From the NCBI RefSeq assembly GCF_017305915.1, contig NZ_JAFKJN010000022.1:62001-126000 (forward strand): a DNA stretch of 64,000 nucleotides, in the 5' to 3' direction. The DNA is from Reyranella sp. (lineage in GTDB: Bacteria; Pseudomonadota; Alphaproteobacteria; Reyranellales; Reyranellaceae). How positions within the stretch are numbered: the stretch's first letter is position 1; every line of letters starts with the position of its first letter. Both the position numbers and the translations under genes were made by a program. The notes under the pieces are model-generated. The model ran no database searches. It was not told where the DNA came from and worked only from the letters and a program-made list of their open reading frames with translations. Positions 6,767 to 14,672 of this stretch are shown here, piece by piece.

Positions 6767-8061
6767 AGCATCTGCCGCTGTTCTTCGATCTTGCCGGACG
6801 GCGGGTAGTCGTGGTCGGCAGGGGTGCTGCTGCTGAGCGGCGCGCGGACTTGGCGCGCTCGGCCGGCGCTGCCGTCTACCAGCTTGAGTCTGTCTCCACC
6901 GCCGATCTCAAGGGTACGGCAGCCGTCTTCGTCGCCACGGGCGATCTCGAGTCGGATACCGAAGCGCAGCGCGCCGCCAAGGTGGCCAGCGTGCCGGTCA
7001 ACGTGGCCGACCGGCCGCAGCTCAGTGATTTCATCCTGCCGGCGATCGTCGATCGTGACGAGGTCGTGGTCGCGATCTCGACCGGCGGCGCTTCGCCGAC
7101 CCTGGCGACGCTGCTGCGTGGCCGCATCGAAGCGATGCTGCCCGGCCGCTTTGGCGCGGTGGCACGTCTTGCGCAGACATTTCGCGCCCAGGCCAATGCG
7201 CTGCTCGAGCCCCGCCAGCGCCGCGCCTTCTGGCGCCGGCTGATCGAGGGCCCGGCCGGCCGGCTGGCGCTGCGCGGCGACGAGGCCGGCGCGCGCCGCA
7301 TTGCCCTGACCGAGCTCGACGCTGCGCGCCGGGCGCACAAGCCGCTCGGCATCGCCCATATCGTTGGGGCGGGGCCGGGTGATCCCGACCTGCTGACTCT
7401 CAAGGCCGCGCAGCTCCTGCAGCAGGCCGACGCCATCCTGCACGATGCGCTGGTGCCCGAGGCGATCCTGGGCCGCGCCCGCCGCGAGGCCGAGCTCGTC
7501 TGCGTCGGCAAGCGTAAGGGCCGGCCGAGCTGGGCGCAGGCCGACATCGAGGCCGAGCTGATTTCCCGCGTGCGCGCCGGTCAGACCGTGGTGCGCCTGA
7601 AGGCCGGCGATCCCTTCGTGTTCGGCCGCGGCGCCGAGGAAGTCGATGCGCTGCAGGCCGCCGGCTTGCCGGTGACGGTGGTGCCGGGCATCACCGCGGC
7701 GCTGGGCTGCGCGGCCTCGGCCGGCATTTCCCTGACCGACCGGCGCGTCGCCTCCGCGGTGACCTTGCTGTCCGGCCATGCCGCGCACGATGCCGCCGGC
7801 GGCCATACCCGCGTGATCTACATGGCGGCGAGCGAGGCCGCTTCCGTCCGCGACCGTCTGCTGGCCGACGGCGTCGATCCGGCAACGCCGGTCGCCATCA
7901 TCGAGAACGGCACGCGGCCCGACGAGCGGATCTCGACCGGCCGCCTGGCCGATCTTGCCCGCCTCGCGGTCCGCCATGTCGGCGGCCCCAGCCTCATCAT
8001 CGTCGGTGACGTCGCAGCGCGCGCCGCCGTCCAGCCCGAATCCCTCGTACAGGTGTCCTGA
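6763..8061 (+). CDS. cysG: Siroheme synthase CysG (dehydrogenase/ferrochelatase + uroporphyrinogen-III methyltransferase)
   Basis: This ~432-aa enzyme converts uroporphyrinogen III to siroheme. The N-terminal half starts LPLFFDLAGRRVVVVGRGAAAERRADL, the Rossmann precorrin-2 dehydrogenase/sirohydrochlorin ferrochelatase, and includes the VAISTGGASPTLATLLR loop. The C-terminal half, from about residue 205, is the SAM-dependent methyltransferase: GAGPGDPDLLTLKA, then LKAGDPFVFGRGAEE and VVPGITAALG. The GTG start overlaps the preceding small ORF. It precedes DUF2849 and cysI in a fully overlapped operon, so siroheme is made alongside the sulfite reductase that uses it. The N-terminal Gly-rich motif reads GRGAAAERR rather than the usual GGGxVAxRK, so the NAD site is slightly divergent. 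Confidence 0.95.
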   Translation: MKHLPLFFDLAGRRVVVVGRGAAAERRADLARSAGAAVYQLESVSTADLKGTAAVFVATGDLESDTEAQRAAKVASVPVNVADRPQLSDFILPAIVDRDEVVVAISTGGASPTLATLLRGRIEAMLPGRFGAVARLAQTFRAQANALLEPRQRRAFWRRLIEGPAGRLALRGDEAGARRIALTELDAARRAHKPLGIAHIVGAGPGDPDLLTLKAAQLLQQADAILHDALVPEAILGRARREAELVCVGKRKGRPSWAQADIEAELISRVRAGQTVVRLKAGDPFVFGRGAEEVDALQAAGLPVTVVPGITAALGCAASAGISLTDRRVASAVTLLSGHAAHDAAGGHTRVIYMAASEAASVRDRLLADGVDPATPVAIIENGTRPDERISTGRLADLARLAVRHVGGPSLIIVGDVAARAAVQPESLVQVS

Positions 8062-8375
8062 TGGCCAAGAATCTCAGCGGCGAGCTGCATGTCGCTTCCG
8101 CCAACCGTCTGCGCGACGGCATGGTGGTGTTCCTCGACGAGGCCGGCGAATGGACCACGCGCCTCGACCGCGCGGCGGTGGCCCGCGACGAGCGCAGCGC
8201 CGAGATCCTGCTGGCGCGCGCCCAGGCCGAGGCCTTCGGCGTCGTCGATTCCTTCCTGGTGGCGGTGGCGGAAAGCAACGACGGCACGCTCGAGCCGCTG
8301 TCGCTGCGCGAGAAGATCCGCGCCTCGGGCCTCACCTTCGACGCCATCGCGGCCGAGGCCGTGCGTTATGCCTGA
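8061..8375 (+). CDS. DUF2849 protein of the sulfite-reductase operon
   Basis: This 104-aa protein belongs to the DUF2849 family, which is found almost always between cysG and cysI in alphaproteobacteria. It is acidic and soluble and has no visible catalytic motif. Its ATG overlaps the cysG stop by one base (TGATG), and it overlaps cysI by 8 nt, so the three are translationally coupled. The role is unknown. Conserved linkage suggests an accessory for siroheme handling or for electron delivery to CysI, which here lacks a CysJ flavoprotein partner (inference). Confidence 0.85.
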   Translation: MAKNLSGELHVASANRLRDGMVVFLDEAGEWTTRLDRAAVARDERSAEILLARAQAEAFGVVDSFLVAVAESNDGTLEPLSLREKIRASGLTFDAIAAEAVRYA

Positions 8376-10041
8376 CACTCATTTTTACCGCTACGACGAC
8401 TACGACCGCGCGCTGGTCAGCGAGCGGGTCGCACAGTTCCGCGACCAGGTGCGCCGGCGGCTGGCGGGCGAGCTGACCGAGGAGCAGTTCAAGCCGCTCA
8501 GGCTCACCAACGGCCTCTACCTGCAGCTCCACGCCTACATGCTGCGCATCGCCATCCCGTACGGCACGCTGTCGACGCGGCAGCTGCGCCAGCTCGCGGC
8601 GATCGCCCGCAAGTACGATCGCGGCTACGGCCATTTCACGACCCGCCAGAACCTGCAGCTCAACTGGATCAAGCTCGAGGGCGCGCCGGACGCCTTGGCC
8701 ATGCTGGCCGAGGTCGACATGCATGCGATCCAGACCAGCGGCAACCTGATCCGCAACGTCACGGCCGATCATTTCGCCGGCGCCGCGATCGACGAGATCG
8801 AGGACCCACGCATCTGGTGCGAGATCGTGCGCCAGTGGTCGACGCTGCATCCCGAGTTCAGCTTCCTGCCGCGCAAGTTCAAGATCGCCATCACCGGCTC
8901 GCCCAACGACCGCGCCGCCGTGCGCGTGCACGACGTCGGCCTCCGGCTGTGGCGCAACGAGGCGGGCGAGACGGGCTTCGAGGTCATCGTGGGCGGTGGC
9001 CTCGGCCGCACGCCGATGATCGGCAAGACGATCCGCGAGTTCCTGCCGAAGGATGACCTGCTCGCCTATCTCGAGGCCACGCTCCGCGTCTACAACCGCT
9101 ACGGCCGGCGCGACAACCTTTACAAGTCGCGCATCAAGATCCTGGTGCACGAGATCGGGCCTGAGAAGATGCGCGAGGACGTCGAGGCCGAGTACGCCGC
9201 GATGAAGGACAGCGCGCTCAAGCTCACGCCAGAGACCATCGAGGCGATCGCTCGGCAGTTCGCGCCGCCGGCCCTGCGGTCCAAGCGCACCAAGGTGCCG
9301 GAGGTCGAGGCGCTGAAGCTCGAGAACCGCGCCTTCGCGCTGTGGCTCAAGTCCAACGTCGCGCCACACCGCGTGCCGGGCCATGCGATCGTGACGGCGT
9401 CGCTGAAGCCCGCCGGCGCGCCGCCGGGCGATGCGAGCTCAGCGCAGATGGAGGGCGTGGCCGACATCGCCGACGCCTGGAGCCAGGGCGAGGTGCGGGT
9501 CAGCCACGAGCAGAACCTGGTCTTACCGCATGTCGCGATCGAGGCGCTGCCCGAGGTCTACCGCGCGCTCGAGCGGCTGGGCTTCGCCGAGGCCAATGTC
9601 GGCAAGATCACCGACATCATCGCCTGTCCGGGGCTCGACTATTGCGCGCTGGCCAACGCGCGCTCGATCCCGGTGGCGCAGCGCATCTCGACGCACTTCG
9701 CCGAGCTGTCGCGCCAGCACGATATCGGCGACCTCAAGATCAAGATCTCGGGCTGCATCAATGCCTGCGGCCATCACCATGTCGGCCACATCGGCATCCT
9801 CGGCGTCGACAAGAACGGCGTCGAGCTCTACCAGATCAGCCTGGGCGGCGACGTCGACTTCGGCAAGACGGCGCTCGGCACGATCCTCGGCCCCGCGGTC
9901 GAGGCCGACAAGGTGGTCGAGGCGGTCGATGCCTTGGTCGCGACCTATCTCGAGGCTCGCCAGGCGGACGAGCGCTTCGTCGACACCTATCGCCGTATCG
10001 GGGCGCAGCCCTTCAAGGAGCGGGTCTATGGCGCTGTTTAG
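8368..10041 (+). CDS. cysI: Assimilatory sulfite (or nitrite) reductase hemoprotein
   Basis: This 557-aa siroheme/[4Fe-4S] reductase catalyses six-electron reduction of sulfite to sulfide in the cytoplasm. The duplicated ferredoxin-like half-domains are visible: GHFTTRQNLQLNWIKL in repeat 1 and a comparable segment, GEVRVSHEQNLVLPHV, in repeat 2. The cluster and siroheme ligands are CPGLDYC near residues 419-425 and CINAC near 462-466, followed by GHHHVGHIGILG. ATG 8368 was chosen because it fits the family N-terminus and overlaps DUF2849 by 8 nt. Neighbours cysG, DUF2849 and DUF934 favour sulfite over nitrite. No cysJ is present, so electrons probably come from ferredoxin or another donor. 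Confidence 0.93.
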   Translation: MPDTHFYRYDDYDRALVSERVAQFRDQVRRRLAGELTEEQFKPLRLTNGLYLQLHAYMLRIAIPYGTLSTRQLRQLAAIARKYDRGYGHFTTRQNLQLNWIKLEGAPDALAMLAEVDMHAIQTSGNLIRNVTADHFAGAAIDEIEDPRIWCEIVRQWSTLHPEFSFLPRKFKIAITGSPNDRAAVRVHDVGLRLWRNEAGETGFEVIVGGGLGRTPMIGKTIREFLPKDDLLAYLEATLRVYNRYGRRDNLYKSRIKILVHEIGPEKMREDVEAEYAAMKDSALKLTPETIEAIARQFAPPALRSKRTKVPEVEALKLENRAFALWLKSNVAPHRVPGHAIVTASLKPAGAPPGDASSAQMEGVADIADAWSQGEVRVSHEQNLVLPHVAIEALPEVYRALERLGFAEANVGKITDIIACPGLDYCALANARSIPVAQRISTHFAELSRQHDIGDLKIKISGCINACGHHHVGHIGILGVDKNGVELYQISLGGDVDFGKTALGTILGPAVEADKVVEAVDALVATYLEARQADERFVDTYRRIGAQPFKERVYGAV

Positions 10042-10429
10042 GCTCAACCCGCAGGCGGTGCAGGAACCGGCGCTGACGCTCGCCAACACTGACGACGTGC
10101 TGGCGCTGGGCGATAGGCTCGACGGCGTGAAGCTGATCGTGCTGCACTTCCCCAAGTTCACCGACGGCCGCGCCTACAGCCAGGCGCGCCTGTTGCGCGA
10201 GCGGCTGGGCTATGCCGGCGAGCTGCGGGCGACCGGCGCGGTGTTCCTCGACCAGCTGCCGTTCCTGCTGCGCTGCGGCTTCGACTCCTTCGAGAGCGAG
10301 CAGAAGGGCTTCGCCGAGGCGCTGGCCAGGGCGCGCACGCTGTTCAGCGTCGTCTACCAGCCGACCGGCGACGGCCGCGTCACCGCGGGCCAGCTGCGTC
10401 TCAGGCAGCGCAGCGCCGTCGCCGCCTAG
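10028..10429 (+). CDS. DUF934 protein, sulfite-reduction accessory
   Basis: This 133-aa DUF934 protein is a family annotated as a probable oxidoreductase partner of CysI. Core motifs are LIVLHFPKFTDGRAYSQARLLRERLGYAGELRATG and VFLDQLPFLLRCGFDSFE. It overlaps the end of cysI by 14 nt. Its biochemical role is not established; operon position suggests a part in sulfite reduction. In many alphaproteobacteria cysH follows, but here the operon stops and a convergent gene overlaps the stop at a shared CTAG. Confidence 0.88.
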   Translation: MALFRLNPQAVQEPALTLANTDDVLALGDRLDGVKLIVLHFPKFTDGRAYSQARLLRERLGYAGELRATGAVFLDQLPFLLRCGFDSFESEQKGFAEALARARTLFSVVYQPTGDGRVTAGQLRLRQRSAVAA

Positions 10430-10803
10430 ACTCGGGGCTCGGGCTGCTCCTCGAGCCAGCGCTGGGCCATGTCGACGTCGAGGAAGACGCGCACCAGCCG
10501 GTCCGACTTGCCGAGATTGACGAAGCGGCTCGCCAGCTCGAAGTACGCGAACGCCGGCACGATCGCCAGCGCGCCGCGCCGCTCGAAGCTGGCATAGGCG
10601 CTGACCCGCGCCGCCAGCCGCATCACCTCCTCGTCGGTGTACTTGCCGTAGGCGGTGCGGCCGTCGAATAGCTTGCGATAGGGCAGGGCGTCCGCGACCA
10701 CCACGGCATCGGTGAACGTCTCGATGTCCTCGAGCGTGATCTGGCCCTCGGCGCGCGCGACGACGAGCCGCCGCGCATGGTCGATCTTGAACTGAATCGG
10801 CAT
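10426..10803 (-). CDS. SpoIIAA/STAS-like small protein, paralogue A
   Basis: This 125-aa protein resembles SpoIIAA-like (STAS-fold) proteins: a short strand pair (IQFKIDHARRLVVARAEGQIT), a helix (LEDIETFTDAVV), a KLFDGRTAY strand-loop, and a long helix ending in VFLDVDMAQRWL. It is a clear tandem paralogue of the next gene upstream, sharing the KLFD, ARxSAYAxF and (N/F)xNLGxxDRxxRxFxxxxxAxxWL landmarks. The two genes are 3 nt apart and probably co-transcribed. Function is unknown; STAS-like modules often act in phospho- or ligand-dependent protein switches. Its stop overlaps the convergent DUF934 stop. Confidence 0.75.
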   Translation of the reverse strand: MPIQFKIDHARRLVVARAEGQITLEDIETFTDAVVVADALPYRKLFDGRTAYGKYTDEEVMRLAARVSAYASFERRGALAIVPAFAYFELASRFVNLGKSDRLVRVFLDVDMAQRWLEEQPEPRV

Positions 10804-10806
10804 CGC

Positions 10807-11172
10807 TCAATCCAGCTTGAGCCAGGCGCGTGCTTCCTCGACCGACGTGAACAGCCGCATCGGCCGGTCCGCGTTGCCGAGATTCATGTATCGCTGCAGG
10901 ATCGCGCTCGCGGCCGCCGTCGTCGCGACCGCGGCGACGGGCCCGCGCGGATCGAACGCCGCATAGGCGGAGATCCGCGCGCCGAGCACCATGACGTCGT
11001 CGTCGCTCAGATGCGGCACGGCTTCGCGCGCATCGAACAGCTTCGGATAGCCCATCGCGTCCTGCACGACGAGGGCGTCGAAGTAGTCCAGCAATTCCTC
11101 GAGAACGACGGCCCCATGGGCCCTGACAGTGACGACTTTCCTCTCGTGATTGATCACGTACTCGACAGACAA
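10807..11172 (-). CDS. SpoIIAA/STAS-like small protein, paralogue B
   Basis: This ~121-aa protein is the tandem paralogue of the gene downstream. It has VEYVINHERKVVTVRAHG, then LEELLDYFDALVVQDAMGYPKLFDAR, ARISAYAAFDPRG and NLGNADRPMRLFTSVEEARAWL. No ATG fits the conserved N-terminus. TTG at 11172 does, with GGGAG 8 nt upstream (GGGAG-CTGGGGAG-TTG), so I chose it; a longer reading from ATG 11265 adds an unrelated Cys-rich leader overlapping the NTF2 gene. Function is unknown. Repeated ARxSAYA-F and DR-xR-F motifs suggest a common fold and perhaps pairing of the two proteins. Confidence 0.7.
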   Translation of the reverse strand: MSVEYVINHERKVVTVRAHGAVVLEELLDYFDALVVQDAMGYPKLFDAREAVPHLSDDDVMVLGARISAYAAFDPRGPVAAVATTAAASAILQRYMNLGNADRPMRLFTSVEEARAWLKLD

Positions 11173-11221
11173 CTCCCCAGCTCCCACACCACACAACCCC
11201 CGGGAGCAAGCTAGCTCAACT

Positions 11222-11575
11222 TCACGAGCGTGCAACCTGTGCAGCGACGCATACCCACTGTGCATTACGTCGCGCCCAGATGTCGGTGTAGCGGCCGCTG
11301 CCGGGCCGGCCGTCGAGATACGCGTAGCTGGTGCGCGCGTGGATGATCGCGAAGTCGCCCATGACCCGCACGGTCACGTCGTGACAGGCAAGGTTACGAA
11401 TCTTCGCTGGGGGCGCGATCTGCTTGAGGAATCCCGCCTTGTCCACGAGCGAGCCGTCGGGATTGGTGTTGAGAAAGTCCTCTGAAAGGATTTGCTCGAA
11501 ACGCTTGACGTCCGATCCTTGCACCGACGCGATGTAGTCGTGATTGAGCCCCTCGAGAGTCTCGCGATCACTCAT
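11222..11575 (-). CDS. NTF2/SnoaL-like (DUF4440-type) protein
   Basis: This 117-aa protein has the cone-shaped alpha+beta NTF2-like fold. The N-terminal helices (LEGLNHDYIASVQGSDVKRFEQILSEDFLNTNPDGSLVDKAGFL) precede strands ACHDVTVRVMGDFAIIHARTSYAY and RYTDIWARRNAQWVCVAAQV. Members are ketosteroid-isomerase-like enzymes or small-ligand binders; nothing here fixes the substrate. It overlaps the end of ogt by 8 nt, so it is probably translated from the alkylation-repair operon, although a functional link is not obvious. Confidence 0.85.
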   Translation of the reverse strand: MSDRETLEGLNHDYIASVQGSDVKRFEQILSEDFLNTNPDGSLVDKAGFLKQIAPPAKIRNLACHDVTVRVMGDFAIIHARTSYAYLDGRPGSGRYTDIWARRNAQWVCVAAQVARS

Positions 11576-12086
11576 GTCTCACTCCTTCGTGAGCAAGCAG
11601 CCACTGCTTGCGCTCGAGCCCGCCGCCGTAGCCGGTGAGGCTGCCGTCCGAGCCGATCACGCGATGGCAGGGCACGACGATGCTGATCGGGTTCTGGCCG
11701 TTGGCCAGGCCGGCGGCGCGCACGGCCTTCGGCTTGCCGATGCGGCGCGCCAGCTCGGCATAGCTGATAGTGCTGCCGTCCTTGATCCGGCGCAGCGCCT
11801 TCCAGACGCTTTCCTGGAACGGCGTGCCGGCGGTGGCGACGGCCAGGTCCTTGAGCACACCGATCTCGCCCTTGAAGTAGCGCCGCATCGCGCTGGTCAG
11901 CCCGCCCGGATCGCGCCTCGGCGTGAGCGTGTAGCGGCCCTTGCCGTAGTAGCGGTCGAGCAGATGCTTCATGCGCGCCTCGTGGTCGGTCCAGTCGACG
12001 GTGCGCAGCTTGCCGTCGCCGTCGGCGATGACGATCAGCTCGCCGATCGGCGTCGCCATGCGGTCGATGAAGAAATCGTTAGCCAT
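11568..12086 (-). CDS. ogt: Methylated-DNA--protein-cysteine methyltransferase (Ogt/AGT)
   Basis: This 172-aa O6-alkylguanine-DNA alkyltransferase transfers the alkyl group to its own Cys in an irreversible repair reaction. The PCHRVIG active-site motif and preceding NGQNPISIVV, the Asn-hinge region (GLANGQ), the TPFQESVWKALRRI DNA-binding helix and YAELARRIGKPKAVRA recognition helix are all present. The start at ATG 12086 (MANDFFIDRM) overlaps the end of the Ada/AlkA-like gene by 8 nt. The upstream protein keeps an Ada N-domain and AraC domain but no alkyltransferase, so together they rebuild the parts of an Ada response (inference). Confidence 0.95.
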   Translation of the reverse strand: MANDFFIDRMATPIGELIVIADGDGKLRTVDWTDHEARMKHLLDRYYGKGRYTLTPRRDPGGLTSAMRRYFKGEIGVLKDLAVATAGTPFQESVWKALRRIKDGSTISYAELARRIGKPKAVRAAGLANGQNPISIVVPCHRVIGSDGSLTGYGGGLERKQWLLAHEGVRHE

Positions 12087-13191
12087 GGTTCGCCATCCTG
12101 AGATGCTGTGCGGCATAGGCGTGCCAGGGCCGCCAGGCCGGCGGCACGTTGGCGTCGATCGAGGCCACGGTCTCGCGGTCCCATTCGCCGGGCGCCCGCA
12201 GGCCGGGCCGCTTGGCGATCAGCGGCGCCAGCTTGGGATCCTGGGCGAGGTGGCTGCCGATGGTGGCGATGTCGGCGCCGAGATCGAACACCCGCTTGGC
12301 CCGCGCCACGATGGCGGGGAGCGCGCGCACCTCGGGGAAGCGGATGGTCACGGCGACGGCATTGCGTTCCGCGAGATGGGCGACCGCGACGCTGCCCCTC
12401 TTGCCGTCGAGCTCGATCTTGCGATGCCAGACTCCGGCTTCGATCCATTCCAGCCGCTTGTTGGCGCGCGTGCCGAGCGCGTCGAGCATGCCCGGCCAGT
12501 CGTAGGGCGGTCGGTAGGAGAGCCGCAGCGTGACGCCGTCGCGCGCCGAGGTGTCGGGTCCCCCTTTTTTCCGTTGGGCCCGGCGCAGCGCGCTGGGCGG
12601 CCGGCCGAACATCGTGAGGAAGATCTCGTTGAAGCGGCGCACGCTGCCGAAGCCCGCTGACAGCGCCACCTCGGTCATGGGGAGCTGGGTGTCGTGGATC
12701 AGGTGCTTGGCGAACAGCACGCGCCGGGTCTGCGCCACCGCGATCGGCGAGGCGCCGAGATGCTGCTGGAACAGCCGCCGCAACTGGCGGCCGCCGACGC
12801 CCAGCCGCTCGGCCAGCGCCTCGACGCCGGCCTCGCTCTCGTCGAGCGCGCCCTCGGCGATCAGCTTCATCGCCCGCGACACGGTGTTGGACGAGCCGCG
12901 CCAGAAGGCGAGCTCGGGCGCCGTCTCCGGCCGGCAGCGCAGGCAGGGGCGGAAGCCCGCCTCCTGCGCCGCCGCGGCCGAGGCGAAGTAGCGGCAGTTC
13001 TCGAACTTCGGGGTCCGCGCCGGGCAGATCGGCCGGCAGTAGATGCGGGTCGAGGTGACGCCCACGAAGATGCGGCCGTCGAACCGCGCGTCGTGGGTCT
13101 GGAAGACCCGGTAGCAGGCTTCGCGATCCAGTATTTCCATGCCGTGGATCATCACGCCGCCGGCCGGGTCGCGCTGGCGGTTTTCGGACAT
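12079..13191 (-). CDS. Ada-type sensor/AraC regulator with AlkA-like region lacking the HhH-GPD catalytic core
   Basis: This 370-aa protein has three visible parts. Residues ~20-85 form the Ada zinc domain with cysteines in YCRPIC and PCLRC; the first Cys is the methylphosphotriester acceptor. Residues ~95-190 are an AraC HTH (LAERLGVGGRQLRRLFQQHLGASP ... ALSAGFGSVRRFNEIF). Residues ~195-335 are the AlkA N-domain (LRLSYRPPYDWPGMLDAL...GVWHRKIELDG...VRALPAIVARAKRVFDLGAD). At GLRAPGEWD, where full-length AlkA continues into the ~120-residue HhH-GPD glycosylase, it jumps to AWRPWHAYAAQHL, the normal C-terminal end. No HhH hairpin or catalytic Asp is left, so glycosylase activity is predicted lost while methyl sensing and transcription control may remain. 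The start at 13191 shares TGATG with the upstream stop. Confidence 0.85.
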   Translation of the reverse strand: MSENRQRDPAGGVMIHGMEILDREACYRVFQTHDARFDGRIFVGVTSTRIYCRPICPARTPKFENCRYFASAAAAQEAGFRPCLRCRPETAPELAFWRGSSNTVSRAMKLIAEGALDESEAGVEALAERLGVGGRQLRRLFQQHLGASPIAVAQTRRVLFAKHLIHDTQLPMTEVALSAGFGSVRRFNEIFLTMFGRPPSALRRAQRKKGGPDTSARDGVTLRLSYRPPYDWPGMLDALGTRANKRLEWIEAGVWHRKIELDGKRGSVAVAHLAERNAVAVTIRFPEVRALPAIVARAKRVFDLGADIATIGSHLAQDPKLAPLIAKRPGLRAPGEWDRETVASIDANVPPAWRPWHAYAAQHLRMANHG

Positions 13192-14630
13192 CAATGGATC
13201 TCGAGCGATAGCGGCGAAATCGTGTCGCCGGGCCGCTGGGCGTAATCGATCCTGGGCGTGTCGCGGATCATCCGCGCCTGCGCCTCGGCGACCTTTTCCA
13301 TCGCCGCCTTGGGGTCGAGATGCACCGGCTCGCCGTCCTTCAGCACCACCTCGCCATCGACCAGAACCGTGCGCACCGCCCTGTCGGCGGCGTGGAACAC
13401 GAAGGAGCGCAGCGGATCGCGAACCGGCTGCATCAACGGATGATTGAGATCGACCAGCACGATGTCGGCCGCCATGCCCGGCGCCAGCGCGCCGATGTCG
13501 TCGCGGCCGAGCGCCGCCGCGCCGCAGAATGTCGCCGCCTCGAAGGCGCCGGCGGTGTCGAGGCTGCGGATGTCCTCGCTCATCAGCCGGCCGGCGACGA
13601 TCGCGAGCCGCATCTCCTCGATCAGGTTGTGCGGCGCGCAGTCCGTCCCGAGCCCGACAGTGACGCCGCGCGTGCGATAGCGGCCGATATGATCCATGGC
13701 GAGGCCATAGCGCGCAAAGGGCTGCGGACAATGCGCCACCGAGGCGCCGGCCTCGGCGATCAGGTCGAGGTCCTTGGCGGTGTGCCAGCCGATCTGCGGA
13801 TGGTCGTCGAGCAGGATGCAATGCGCCAGCACGGTGTCGTTCTTGAGCAACCCGTTCTCGGCCGCCCATTGCACCGGCGTGAGATTGTGCCGTCGGATCA
13901 TCTCGCGCACCTCGACCACCGACTGGCCGATATGGGTCGAGAAGCGGCGGCCCGACTCGTCGGCGTGCTTGCGGCCCGCGGCGAACAGCTCGGGCGTCAC
14001 CGTGTCGATCTGCGCCGGGAAGACCATGGCGTCGAGCCGCCGCGAATTGTGCGCCTCGGCGTCGGCCATCACCCGCCTGGCCTTCTCGAACTCGGCGAGC
14101 CCGCGCGCCTCGTCCCATTTCCAGGTCACGGTCTGCGGCGCGCTCATGCCCCAGCGCGCCGAGGCGAAGGTCGGCGCTGCATAGAAGCGCATGCCCGATA
14201 GAGCCATGGTCTCGAGCCAGCCGTCGAACGGAACGGTGACGTCGGTCGCCGTCGTCGTGGCGGCGCGCAGCATCTCGGAGTAGGCGAGGGTGGCCGCGCC
14301 CTGGCGCCCGTCGTCCGGCAGACGGAAGGCCTGCAGCCGCTCCATCAGCCCGGTCATCTGCTGCTCGGGGACTCCGTGATCCTCGCGCACGCCGCGATAG
14401 CCGGGTTCGGTAGACGGATGCGAATGGATGTTGATCAGGCCGGGCAGCGCCAGCAGGCCGGTGCCGTCGATGACATCTTCGCCGGGGCCGGTGGCGCGCG
14501 CGCCGGCGGGCGTGATCTCGGTGATCTTGCCGTCCTTCAGGTGAAGGTCGACAGTGCGGCGATAGACATGGCGCCGATTGTTGCCGTCGCGCACGACGGC
14601 CCAGGAAAGATTGCGGATCGAGTTGGGCAT
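13191..14630 (-). CDS. Amidohydrolase/deaminase of the ATZ/TRZ (cytosine/guanine deaminase-like) family
   Basis: This 479-aa metal-dependent amidohydrolase contains the HxH motif (LINIHSHPS), a barrel His in RRFSTHIGQS, HCILLDD, VAHCPQPFARYG and the late metal Asp in VGLGTDCAPHN. A small beta-sandwich surrounds the barrel, ending LVDGEVVLKDGEPVHL. Family members deaminate or hydrolyse cyclic amidines, triazines and purine or pyrimidine rings in the cytoplasm. The start ATG 14630 (MPNSIRNLSWAVVRDG) is divergent from an SBP gene only 43 bp away, so the pair may take up and degrade one substrate (inference). Its stop overlaps the downstream ada/alkA-like start. The exact substrate cannot be read from sequence. 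Confidence 0.88.
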   Translation of the reverse strand: MPNSIRNLSWAVVRDGNNRRHVYRRTVDLHLKDGKITEITPAGARATGPGEDVIDGTGLLALPGLINIHSHPSTEPGYRGVREDHGVPEQQMTGLMERLQAFRLPDDGRQGAATLAYSEMLRAATTTATDVTVPFDGWLETMALSGMRFYAAPTFASARWGMSAPQTVTWKWDEARGLAEFEKARRVMADAEAHNSRRLDAMVFPAQIDTVTPELFAAGRKHADESGRRFSTHIGQSVVEVREMIRRHNLTPVQWAAENGLLKNDTVLAHCILLDDHPQIGWHTAKDLDLIAEAGASVAHCPQPFARYGLAMDHIGRYRTRGVTVGLGTDCAPHNLIEEMRLAIVAGRLMSEDIRSLDTAGAFEAATFCGAAALGRDDIGALAPGMAADIVLVDLNHPLMQPVRDPLRSFVFHAADRAVRTVLVDGEVVLKDGEPVHLDPKAAMEKVAEAQARMIRDTPRIDYAQRPGDTISPLSLEIH

Positions 14631-14672
14631 GGCTGTTGCATAGTTGCCGACCGACCGAGGGAGGACAAGCGC

